Below are positions 1-5,889 of a stretch of DNA of 5,969 nucleotides, in pieces. Where the stretch lies: contig WFLZ01000094.1 of the NCBI GenBank assembly GCA_009177225.1, positions 4,557 to 10,525 on the forward strand, written 5' to 3'. The number at the start of each line of letters is the position of its first letter. Position 1 is the stretch's first letter. The stretch is from Clostridia bacterium. GTDB taxonomy: Bacteria; Bacillota; Clostridia; Oscillospirales; Ruminococcaceae. Made by a program: the position numbers and the translations under genes. The notes under the pieces were generated by a model that was not told the DNA's origin, ran no database searches, and saw only the letters and a program-made list of their open reading frames with translations.

Positions 1-939
1 GTTATTCAGCATCCCGAAACGAGCAAGGGAAAGTCTTATTGGGAATGGGATATGTCACGTCAAGGTCTATCGTGGAAAGCCAAGCTGAAATATGCGATAG
101 ACCAAGTTGTTAAAGACAGCGAGAACTTCGAGGATTTTCTTTCCGAGTGTGCAGCTCACGGCATACTTGTGGAATATAATCCCGCCCATAAGATTGATTT
201 GAAATTTATGCTTGCGGAGCAGAAAGAGAACAATCCGAGGGCGAAAATGACTCGCTCAAAAACTTTGGGTTGGTATTATGAAACCGAGCAGATTAAACGC
301 CGTATTGCTCAGTACAAGGAAGAGATGATTTACACGCCGAGAACAAAGGTTAGAGTTACCGTCCCGAAAGCTCCCGAAGCGGATAAAAATAAGTTTATCC
401 GTGACGCTATTGACCGCAACAATATGAAGCTCACAAGCAAGGCGATGAACATTTTATCCAAGTACGGCGTGACAGTTGATGAAGCCAAAGATGCTGCTGT
501 TGCAGCCTTTGCGGAGAGAACATCTCTTGTAGGTAAGCTGAACAGCATAAATGAAGAGATCAAGGCAAGAGAGGAACAGCTTTTCTGGCTCACGCACTAT
601 CTTGATGTGAAACCTTTTCACGATAAGTATATGTCCCTCAAAGGACGAAAACAACAGAAATATGCAGACAGATTTGATGCCGAGCTTTACAGGTATAGCG
701 TTTGGGAAAGCGACCTCAAAAAAGCGTATCCGAAAAAGTTTCCGACCGTAAAGAAATTGGAAGATTATATCGAAAAGCTCAGAGGTAAATTGGCTAAGAA
801 AAATGCCGAGTATGTCATTGCCGATCAGAAGTCAAGAGAGCTGTCCGAAGCGTCAAGGGAGATAGAAGTATTTCTCCGAAAGGAACAGGAGCAGAGCCGA
901 GATCAGCAGAAAAAGAAAAATGGGAATGACCTTGAATGA
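1..939 (+). CDS. Relaxase/mobilisation protein, C-terminal part (5' end outside window)
   Basis: The frame is open from the first base of the window, so the first ATG (position 52) is internal and the gene starts further left. The visible 312 residues match the region that follows the nuclease domain in clostridial conjugative-element relaxases. They show a SWKAKLKYAID helix, a SENFEDFLSECAAHGI segment, then the TRSKTLGWYY and EQIKRRI motifs. Proteins of this family nick the transfer origin and stay bound to the 5' end of the transferred strand. The HUH histidines and catalytic tyrosine would be N-terminal and cannot be seen here. From about residue 160 of the visible part the chain is rich in Lys, Glu, Gln and Arg and probably helical or coiled-coil, ending in a charged tail (EQEQSRDQQKKKNGNDLE). 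The family call is from recognised motifs. Whether the gene is intact, and whether it belongs to an ICE or a smaller mobilisable element, cannot be judged here. Confidence 0.85.
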   Translation, partial: VIQHPETSKGKSYWEWDMSRQGLSWKAKLKYAIDQVVKDSENFEDFLSECAAHGILVEYNPAHKIDLKFMLAEQKENNPRAKMTRSKTLGWYYETEQIKRRIAQYKEEMIYTPRTKVRVTVPKAPEADKNKFIRDAIDRNNMKLTSKAMNILSKYGVTVDEAKDAAVAAFAERTSLVGKLNSINEEIKAREEQLFWLTHYLDVKPFHDKYMSLKGRKQQKYADRFDAELYRYSVWESDLKKAYPKKFPTVKKLEDYIEKLRGKLAKKNAEYVIADQKSRELSEASREIEVFLRKEQEQSRDQQKKKNGNDLE

Positions 940-991
940 TGATAGACTCTTTGGCGAACGAAAGAATCACTCTAAGCTTACATCAACCTAA
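926..991 (+). pseudogene. Possible remnant of the gene following the relaxase (21-codon ORF)
   Basis: An ATG at 926 overlaps the last 14 nt of the relaxase gene in another frame and runs 21 codons (beginning MTLNDDRLFGERKNHS) to a TAA at 989-991. The overlap resembles the tight packing of mobile-element operons, and the first residues look like a plausible protein start. There is no strong Shine-Dalgarno site at the right distance, and the ORF ends inside a stem-loop. It may be the start of a gene lost when the element was truncated, or pure chance. A second ATG at 936 in a third frame is equally short. I do not recognise the peptide. Confidence 0.22.
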
Positions 992-1012
992 TACTTGTTG
1001 AAGGATAAGCTT
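974..1012. repeat. Inverted repeat between the converging relaxase and phosphatase genes
   Basis: AAGCTTA (974-980) is the exact reverse complement of TAAGCTT (1006-1012). Inside it CAAC (984-987) can pair with GTTG (997-1000), giving a stem with an internal bulge and a 9-nt loop. It lies between two convergent genes, where a bidirectional terminator would be expected, but neither side has a T-rich tract, so terminator function is doubtful. The rest of the 940-1041 gap shows nothing else. Confidence 0.3.
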
Positions 1013-1041
1013 CGTGAGTTTGCAAAATATTTTCCGAACTC

Positions 1042-1743
1042 TTATAAATACCGAATTTCGTCATAAGGCTCGACTATCCACAATCCTGAATCAGTTGCTT
1101 GATAATATTTGTCATTTTCGGTATTTACTGCAAGAACTGGAATTTCTCCGCTGCTCAGTACCGTACCGTCAATGTAATAGTGGCTCTCTCCATCAAAATA
1201 AACTTCGTGAAAGCGTGGGTTTCCGGAAATTTCTGATGTTCCAACGTGTCCAGCAACGATCTTAATATCCTGATCGCCGCACTCAAACTTTCCCGTCTGT
1301 GCGGGAAATTTCCATGTGAAGGTATATTCGTCCGTACCAAATTCCCAGAAATCCTCCGCCTCCTCGTCAATTCCTGCATGGCAGAATATCGTATTACCCT
1401 CGGTGTAATACAGTGGAAGATTTTTCATCCAGTTTATGTACACATCATCACGGTCGTCCTCAGCGTAATTCGACTCACCGCTGTATGCACTTCTTGACGC
1501 CGATATCTGCCACGAGCCATCTATCGCCATATCCTCGTGGTTTCCCCTAAGCGCGATCACCTTGTCCGAGCCGTATTTTTGCTGAAGCGCAATTATCTTG
1601 TTGAGAACGCCATAGCTATCCTCGCCACCGTGAATATAGTCGCCAAGCAGTATAAGCTTATTATCGCCCGACAAGTCCACCAAAGAAAGCGCCGCTTCAA
1701 ATGCTGTATAACAACCGTGAATGTCACTCATTGCGTATATCAT
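1042..1743 (-). CDS. Calcineurin-like metallophosphoesterase (PPP/Ap4A-hydrolase-like)
   Basis: This 233-residue protein has the ordered metal-binding motifs of the calcineurin-like phosphoesterase fold. They are SDIHG (D7, H9), LLGDYIHGG (D35), LRGNHED (N68, H69), a FCHAG block (H122) and a VAGHVG block (H166), with a C-terminal YIDGTVLSSGEIPVLAVN strand typical of the family. Members hydrolyse phosphoserine/threonine proteins or dinucleoside polyphosphates, usually with Mn or Fe/Zn, in the cytosol. The substrate cannot be read from sequence. In the second motif the usual GDxVDRG is GDYIHGG, so the arginine that contacts phosphate in many PPP enzymes is absent, although the metal ligands remain. 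The start is supported by AAAGGAG (1751-1757) seven bases upstream. The gene lies 37 nt after the shorter LRR gene and is probably the last gene of that operon. Confidence 0.9.
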   Translation of the reverse strand: MIYAMSDIHGCYTAFEAALSLVDLSGDNKLILLGDYIHGGEDSYGVLNKIIALQQKYGSDKVIALRGNHEDMAIDGSWQISASRSAYSGESNYAEDDRDDVYINWMKNLPLYYTEGNTIFCHAGIDEEAEDFWEFGTDEYTFTWKFPAQTGKFECGDQDIKIVAGHVGTSEISGNPRFHEVYFDGESHYYIDGTVLSSGEIPVLAVNTENDKYYQATDSGLWIVEPYDEIRYL

Positions 1744-1750
1744 ATTAGAT

Positions 1751-1757
1751 CTCCTTT
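1751..1757 (-). promoter_or_regulatory. Ribosome binding site of the phosphatase gene
   Basis: AAAGGAG on the minus strand ends 7 nt before the ATG at 1743. It fixes the start and shows that the phosphatase has its own strong initiation site within the 37-nt gap after the LRR gene. Confidence 0.8.
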
Positions 1758-1780
1758 CAATTTGTCAATCTTCATAATAC

Positions 1781-2779
1781 TCACTTAGAACCATCTTCAG
1801 GATCATAGATCAACTCAGTTTTATCTTTATTGTAAAGTTTGCCGTTCACACTGCTGAAACAACAGTTGTCAGGTGAAACATCAATGCGTTCCAGACTTTC
1901 GCAGAAACTAAAAACACTATTTCCTATAGTTGTAACGCTGCCAGGTATCGTTACGCTTTTAAGGCTTTTACAGTACCAAAAAGCTCTGTTTCCTATACTC
2001 GTAACACCATCAGGAATGGTTATTTTTGTAAGGCTATTACAGTTCCAAAAGGCAGCTCTTTCAATGCTTGTTACTCCATTTGGAACAGTATATTCTCCTG
2101 ACTTTCCCATCGGACAAATTAACAGTTTCGTTTTATCTTTGCTGAATACTACGCCATCTATATCGCAATATATAGAATTATCTTCCGATACAGTGATTTC
2201 CATTAGGCTTTTGCAGCCAACAAAACTATTATCTTTTATGCTCTTAACACTATTAGGAATCGTTATATTTGTAAAACTTATACAGTCATAAAAAGCTATT
2301 TTTCCTATACTCCTAATGCTATTAGGAATTATTATGCTTGTAAGGCTTATACAGTCACAAAAAGCAAAATCTCCTATACATGTAACGCTATTAGGAATCG
2401 TTATATTTGTAAGGCTTTTACAGTATGAAAACACACTCCTTCCAATGCTTATTACTCCATTTGGAACAGTGTATTCTCCAGACCTGCCCCTTGGATAAAT
2501 TAACAGTTTTGTTTGATCTTTACTGAACACCACGCCATCTATATCACAATACAGTGGATTATCCTCAGATACAGTAATGTTAATCAATTTTTTGCAGCTA
2601 TCAAAAGTTGCCTTTTCCATTCTTGTAACGCTATCCGGAACAGTTATTTTTGTAAGCTCTTCGCATCTCATAAAAGCGTAATATCCTATACTCGTAACAA
2701 TATTCGGAATAACAACCTCGGTAACGCCCGGTTCTTCACTATACTTTTCAAGTACGCCATTTTCAATTTTAAAGCTCAT
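1781..2779 (-). CDS. BspA-type leucine-rich repeat protein, short paralogue, no signal peptide
   Basis: The 332-residue protein is made almost wholly of LRR_5/BspA-type units of about 23 residues with an ITIPxSVTSIG core followed by AFxxCxSL. I count nine units (residues 20-65, 103-192 and 230-296). Two 37-residue inserts carrying YCDIDGVVFSKD interrupt them (66-102 and 193-229), and residues 297-332 form a C-terminal cap containing SSVNGKLYNKDKTELI. Such repeats fold as a solenoid that binds proteins or other ligands. BspA itself and many relatives are secreted adhesins, but this one begins MSFKIENGVLEKYSEEPG with no hydrophobic leader, membrane segment or LPXTG anchor, so it is probably cytosolic. 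The ATG has GGAG eight bases upstream. Residues 1-123 align without gaps to the neighbouring larger gene at about 80% identity. The ligand and role are unknown. Confidence 0.93.
   Translation of the reverse strand: MSFKIENGVLEKYSEEPGVTEVVIPNIVTSIGYYAFMRCEELTKITVPDSVTRMEKATFDSCKKLINITVSEDNPLYCDIDGVVFSKDQTKLLIYPRGRSGEYTVPNGVISIGRSVFSYCKSLTNITIPNSVTCIGDFAFCDCISLTSIIIPNSIRSIGKIAFYDCISFTNITIPNSVKSIKDNSFVGCKSLMEITVSEDNSIYCDIDGVVFSKDKTKLLICPMGKSGEYTVPNGVTSIERAAFWNCNSLTKITIPDGVTSIGNRAFWYCKSLKSVTIPGSVTTIGNSVFSFCESLERIDVSPDNCCFSSVNGKLYNKDKTELIYDPEDGSK
1892..2722 (-). repeat. Tandem LRR-coding repeats with inserts A and B (short paralogue)
   Basis: Repeats of 69 nt (23 codons) cover this stretch. They are broken by insert A (2474-2584, NPLYC and YPRGRSGE type) and insert B (2093-2203, NSIYC and CPMGKSGE type). 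Insert B plus its following unit is closer to insert B of the long paralogue (about 91% of 58 residues) than to insert A of its own gene. Confidence 0.85.
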
Positions 2780-2787
2780 AAAACCAT

Positions 2788-2791
2788 CTCC
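2788..2791 (-). promoter_or_regulatory. Ribosome binding site of the short LRR gene
   Basis: GGAG, within TGGAGATG on the minus strand, lies 8 nt before the ATG at 2779. It sits in the 37-nt gap after the larger LRR gene. No promoter is evident in that gap, which supports co-transcription. Confidence 0.7.
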
Positions 2792-2816
2792 ACAATTTTT
2801 ATTTTTTCTTTGATGT

Positions 2817-4550
2817 TTATACTAATATACCTTTAAAAGCCTGTTCAGGATCAAAGATTAACTCAGTTTTATCTTTATTGTAAAGTTTGCCGTCCACGCT
2901 GCTGAAAAAACGGTTGTCAGGTGAAACATCAATTCGTTTCAGGCTTTTACAGTACAAAAAAGCTCCGATTCCTATACTTGTAACGCTATCAGGAATCGTT
3001 ATGTTTGTAAGGCTTTTACAGTACGAAAATGCCTCCATTCCAATGCTTATTACTCCATTTGGAACAGTGTATTCTCCAGACCTGCCCGTCGGATAAACTA
3101 ACAGTTTTGTTTTATCTTTACTGAATACCACGCCATCTATATCACAATATAGTGGATTATCCTCAGATACAGTAATGTTCATCAGTTTTTTACATGCATA
3201 AAAAGCCGCCTCTCCTATACTTGTAACGCTATCAGGGATTGTTATGTTTGTAAGGCTTTTACACGCCCAAAAAGCAGCCACTTCAATGCTTGTTACTCCA
3301 TTTGGAACAGTATATTCTCCAGACTTTCCCATCGGATAAATTAACAGTTTCGTTTTACCCTTGCTGAATACTACGCCATCTATATCACAATATATAGAAT
3401 TATCTTCCGATACAGTAATTTCCATTAGGCTTTTGCAGCAAGTAAAACTATCACACTTTATGCTCTTAACGCTTTTAGGAATCGTTATATTTGTAAGGCT
3501 TATACAGTCACAAAAAGCCATTTTTCCTATACTCCTAACGCTATTAGGAATTATTATGTTTGTAAGGCTTTTACATTCCCGAAAAGCCATTGTTCCTATA
3601 CTCCTAACTCTATTAGGAATTATTATGTTTATAAGGCTTTCACATTCCAAAAAAACTTTTTTTCTTATACTTTTAATGCTATTTGGAATTATTATGCTTG
3701 TAAGGCTTTTACATCCATAAAAAGCCGCCTCTCCCATAATTGTAACGCTATCAGGAATCGTTATGTTTGTAAGGCTTTCACAGCCCAAAAAAGCTTCATT
3801 TCCTATACTCGTAACACTGTTAGGAATCGTAATGCTTGTAAGTCTGACACAGCACGAAAAAACGGCTTTTTCTATACTCGTAATATTAGGAATCGTGATG
3901 TTTGTAAGGCTTATACAGTCATAAAAAGCCATTTTTCCTATACTCGTAACACTATTAGGAATCATTATGTTTATAAGACTTGTACAGTACGAAAAAGCTT
4001 CTTTTCCTATACTCTTAACGTTATTTGGAATTATGATGCTTGTAAGACTTTTACATGCAAAAAAAGCCGAATCACTTATACTTGTGACGCTATCAGGAAT
4101 CGTTATGTCTGTAAGACTTCTACATGCAAAAAAAGCTGCCTCTCCTATACTTGTAACGCTATCAGGAATCGTTATGTTTGTAAGGCTTTTACAGTGTGAA
4201 AACGCATCCCTTTCAATGCTGATTACTCCATTTGGAACAGTGTATTCTCCAGACCTGCCCGTCGGATAAACTAACAGTTTTGTTTTATCTTTACTGAATA
4301 CTACACCATCTATATCACAATACAGTGGATTATTCTCAGATACAGTGATGTTCATCAGTTTTTTGCAGCTATAAAAAGTTTCCTTTTCTATTCTTGTAAC
4401 GCTATCCGGAACTGTTATTTTTGTAAGCTCTGCACAGCCTTTAAAAGCATAATATCCTATACTCGTAACACTATCAGGAATAACAACCTCAGTAATGCCT
4501 GGTTCCTCATTATACTCTTTAAGTATGCCATTTTTAATTACAAAGCTCAT
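2817..4550 (-). CDS. BspA-type leucine-rich repeat protein, long paralogue, no signal peptide
   Basis: The 577-residue protein has, by my count, 18 LRR_5/BspA-type units of 21-23 residues (20-65, 103-375, 413-456 and 494-537). Three 37-residue YCDIDGVVFSK inserts interrupt them (66-102, 376-412 and 457-493), and a C-terminal cap (538-577) ends DPEQAFKGILV. I chose the ATG at 4550 (MSFVIKNGILKEYNEEPG) over one 21 nt upstream at 4571. GGAGG lies 8 nt before 4550 and within the 4571 version, and the paralogue starts at the same residue. There is no signal peptide, membrane segment or wall anchor, so a cytosolic protein-binding scaffold is the simplest reading. Each unit carries one conserved cysteine, as expected in a reducing compartment. 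The gene is the first of a probable LRR-LRR-phosphatase operon driven from the promoter at 4596-4604. GC is visibly lower than in the flanking genes. The ligand is unknown. Confidence 0.94.
   Translation of the reverse strand: MSFVIKNGILKEYNEEPGITEVVIPDSVTSIGYYAFKGCAELTKITVPDSVTRIEKETFYSCKKLMNITVSENNPLYCDIDGVVFSKDKTKLLVYPTGRSGEYTVPNGVISIERDAFSHCKSLTNITIPDSVTSIGEAAFFACRSLTDITIPDSVTSISDSAFFACKSLTSIIIPNNVKSIGKEAFSYCTSLINIMIPNSVTSIGKMAFYDCISLTNITIPNITSIEKAVFSCCVRLTSITIPNSVTSIGNEAFLGCESLTNITIPDSVTIMGEAAFYGCKSLTSIIIPNSIKSIRKKVFLECESLINIIIPNRVRSIGTMAFRECKSLTNIIIPNSVRSIGKMAFCDCISLTNITIPKSVKSIKCDSFTCCKSLMEITVSEDNSIYCDIDGVVFSKGKTKLLIYPMGKSGEYTVPNGVTSIEVAAFWACKSLTNITIPDSVTSIGEAAFYACKKLMNITVSEDNPLYCDIDGVVFSKDKTKLLVYPTGRSGEYTVPNGVISIGMEAFSYCKSLTNITIPDSVTSIGIGAFLYCKSLKRIDVSPDNRFFSSVDGKLYNKDKTELIFDPEQAFKGILV
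2970..3191 (-). repeat. Intragenic direct duplication, copy 2 (insert A2 and flanks)
   Basis: These 222 nt encode residues 454-527 and are a near copy of 4143-4364, which encodes residues 63-136 of the same gene. Both copies hold one insert of type A, the YTVPNGVISI unit and the start of the next unit. By eye there are only about 15-20 differences, many of them in the variable AFxxC region. Confidence 0.8.
4143..4364 (-). repeat. Intragenic direct duplication, copy 1 (insert A1 and flanks)
   Basis: This is the partner of the copy at 2970-3191, in the same orientation and frame. The paralogue at 1781-2779 has only the equivalent of this copy, so the second copy probably arose inside the long gene after the two genes separated. 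Confidence 0.8.
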
Positions 4551-4558
4551 AATAAATA

Positions 4559-4563
4559 CCTCC
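4559..4563 (-). promoter_or_regulatory. Ribosome binding site deciding the start of the long LRR gene
   Basis: GGAGG, within GCGGAGGT on the minus strand, is 8 nt before the ATG at 4550. The in-frame upstream ATG at 4571 lies before this site and has no comparable motif, so 4550 is the better start. Confidence 0.85.
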
Positions 4564-4595
4564 GCTTTCATTGTTTGCGTTGACTTATACTATAT

Positions 4596-4604
4596 ATTAT
4601 AGCA
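4596..4604 (-). promoter_or_regulatory. Extended -10 promoter of the LRR-phosphatase operon
   Basis: The minus strand reads TGCTATAAT, a perfect TATAAT (4596-4601) with the TGn extension. No good TTGACA lies 16-18 nt upstream; the hexamer at that place is GAGAAC, inside a palindrome. An extended -10 can make up for a weak -35. Transcription would start near 4588-4590, giving a leader of about 40 nt that contains the ribosome binding site. Confidence 0.7.
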
Positions 4605-4613
4605 AATATCATC

Positions 4614-4627
4614 TTCGAGTTCTCGAA
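4614..4627. promoter_or_regulatory. Operator-like inverted repeat at the -35 position
   Basis: TTCGAG (4614-4619) and CTCGAA (4622-4627) are exact reverse complements separated by 2 nt. The repeat begins 12 nt upstream of the TATAAT and covers the place where a -35 element would lie, the usual site for a repressor. It has no T tract and its 2-nt centre cannot form a normal RNA loop, so a dimeric protein site is likelier than a terminator. It does not match the Firmicutes LexA box (CGAAC-N4-GTTCG). The neighbouring WYL regulator is a candidate binder, by inference only. Confidence 0.5.
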
Positions 4628-4640
4628 TATAGCAAGCTGA

Positions 4641-4672
4641 AAAGAAAAAATTGGTACAAAAAGTACCAATTT
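4641..4672 (-). terminator. Intrinsic terminator of the WYL regulator gene
   Basis: On the minus strand a 10-bp perfect stem (AAATTGGTAC paired with GTACCAATTT, 4648-4672) closes a TTTTT loop and is followed by TTTCTTTTC. The distal arm overlaps the first two bases of the complementary stop codon (4671-4673), so the hairpin begins within the stop codon of the regulator gene. It should separate that transcript from the LRR operon, whose promoter lies just downstream. Confidence 0.8.
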
Positions 4673-5888
4673 ATTTCAAAGAATCGTCCAAAGCCTTCAT
4701 TTTTTCTCTGACAAGCGCCTTTACCTCCTCGTCAATGACCTTGAACGTCCCTGCGTACTGCATCACAAGTATAGCCATAGCGTTTGCACTGCATCGGACT
4801 TCTATCTTATCATAGCCCTCCTCGTCACATCTGAGCGAACGGTAGTGGTCTCCGAAATGGTCGTGGATAGCGGTATAATTGCCGCTGGGGATCTTTAACG
4901 TGATACTGCGCGGCTCGTCATAAAACATATACAGATGCTCACGCATATATTTTTCCGGATCCCACTCAATGCAGGTGGGGAGTCCCTTTATATCCGATAC
5001 CAGCTCACAGGGAATATCTTTATTATTCTCGTCCTTTGCAAAGCCGACATTGCTCATCAGGTCTATACGATAGTGGCTGATCTTTCCCGTGCCCGGTTTC
5101 GAGCATATCAGATAATACAGCTCGTGATAAACGACCATGTAATATGGAGAAAGAATATACCGCCAACCGTTATTGCGCTTTTTAAGGCTATGGTCTTTAG
5201 TGTATTCGTTAAAGTCAAATACGATCTGCTTGCGGTCGTTTATTGCCTGCTGTATGAGCTTGATATTCTGTATCAGCTCGGTTTGCACCGTAGGATAATG
5301 CCCATTTGTCTTTGTCATTGAAGTTCGAGCGTCAAGTCTTGTATATATGCCGAAATCGTAAAATTTCACTTTGTCGTTGCATTTATCGTAAAATGGCGAT
5401 TTGTAATACTTGCTTGCAGTTGCCTGGAGCTTTCGCATAAGCCGTTCCTTTTCCTCAAGCGACAGCCGTCCCGAAAAATTCACAGCGTCCATAAGCATAT
5501 CAAGCTCATTCATATCAAAGTCATGGATATATCGCAGATTAGTGACAGAGGGTGATTTGCCGTAAGAAGTTTTTTCGACCTTTTCTAAAACGATATTCTC
5601 AGTCTCGCTGTCATAGCCGCTATACTTTATTCTGTATTCGTTGTCGTTATCTCCGGTGTACATTATAGGATCAAGCTGTAGGATCAGCCGATCAATAGTT
5701 TTCGATATAGTAGCCGGATTTACATTTTCCATCGCCGCACGAATATCCGCCTGCCTGACAGGGTGCTCCTCGTCGGAGATCTCTTTAAGAATTTGAAGCA
5801 CCTCGACCGTTCTGCTTTCGGCGTCGTAATTTGCACCGTTGTTGATAGGAATTCCGTCTTTATTTTTCAACTGTTTGTTGTTTTGCAT
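4671..5888 (-). CDS. WYL-domain transcriptional regulator with N-terminal winged HTH
   Basis: The 405-residue protein follows the HTH-WYL-WCX layout of WYL regulators. Residues 1-24 look disordered. Residues 25-90 form a winged helix (SRTVEVLQILKEIS, then VRQADIRAAM and NPATISKTIDRLI). A helical linker covers about 120-165. The WYL domain is at about 206-285, with RYILSPYYMVVYHELYYLIC (ELYYLIC in place of W-Y-L) and ISHYRIDLMSNV. A WCX-like C-terminal domain is at about 325-398. WYL domains bind ligands, in some cases nucleic acid or nucleotides, and control DNA binding; many regulate defence, repair or mobile-element genes. I chose ATG 5888 over the longer frame from 5954. AGGGGG lies 9 nt upstream, and the extra 22 residues overlap an upstream ORF ending 1 nt before this start. 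The target is unknown; the adjacent LRR promoter palindrome is a candidate. Confidence 0.9.
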   Translation of the reverse strand: MQNNKQLKNKDGIPINNGANYDAESRTVEVLQILKEISDEEHPVRQADIRAAMENVNPATISKTIDRLILQLDPIMYTGDNDNEYRIKYSGYDSETENIVLEKVEKTSYGKSPSVTNLRYIHDFDMNELDMLMDAVNFSGRLSLEEKERLMRKLQATASKYYKSPFYDKCNDKVKFYDFGIYTRLDARTSMTKTNGHYPTVQTELIQNIKLIQQAINDRKQIVFDFNEYTKDHSLKKRNNGWRYILSPYYMVVYHELYYLICSKPGTGKISHYRIDLMSNVGFAKDENNKDIPCELVSDIKGLPTCIEWDPEKYMREHLYMFYDEPRSITLKIPSGNYTAIHDHFGDHYRSLRCDEEGYDKIEVRCSANAMAILVMQYAGTFKVIDEEVKALVREKMKALDDSLK

Positions 5889-5889
5889 A

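Larger units (their letters stand above)
2940..4493 (-). repeat. Tandem LRR-coding repeats with inserts A-B-A (long paralogue)
   Basis: There are 18 units with a 69-nt period (63 nt directly after an insert), interrupted by insert A1 (4245-4355), insert B (3315-3425) and insert A2 (3072-3182). Eleven uninterrupted units lie between A1 and B, against three between A and B in the short paralogue. The unit read from about 3880-3893 has lost one codon in its core (IPNITSIE instead of IPNSVTSIE). Confidence 0.85.

Noticed and set aside
330..654. Minus-strand ORFs opposite the relaxase gene
   Set aside because: They are shadows of a long, motif-bearing plus-strand frame and encode Ser/Leu/Phe-rich chains with no recognised family.
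974..1012. The inverted repeat read as a bidirectional terminator
   Set aside because: The stem is interrupted and neither flank has a T tract, so it is listed only as an inverted repeat.
1014..1788. Plus-strand ORFs of about 83 codons opposite the phosphatase gene
   Set aside because: They are antisense to a gene with clear catalytic motifs, show no recognisable domain and have no good ribosome binding sites.
1839..4269. Several plus-strand ORFs of 60-150 codons across the LRR genes, with repeated hydrophobic segments such as LLGIVIFVRLLQ
   Set aside because: They lie antisense to the LRR genes and repeat with the same 69-nt period, so they reflect the repeat's reverse complement staying free of stops. 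The minus-strand frames have ribosome binding sites and a recognised domain.
2940..4493. Regularly spaced similar blocks that could suggest a CRISPR array
   Set aside because: The period is 69 nt with no invariant repeat or unique spacers. All variation is in frame and fits 23-residue LRR units.
4551..4571. Upstream ATG at 4571 as the start of the long LRR protein
   Set aside because: The GGAGG site lies between 4571 and 4550, at proper spacing only for 4550, and the paralogue begins at the equivalent MSF.
4671..5888. Idea that the WYL protein is a Cas13d-associated WYL1 accessory
   Set aside because: No Cas13 HEPN motifs, CRISPR repeats or cas genes are in the window, and this protein has a winged HTH followed by WYL and WCX domains as in general regulators, not the ribbon-helix-helix N-terminus of WYL1.
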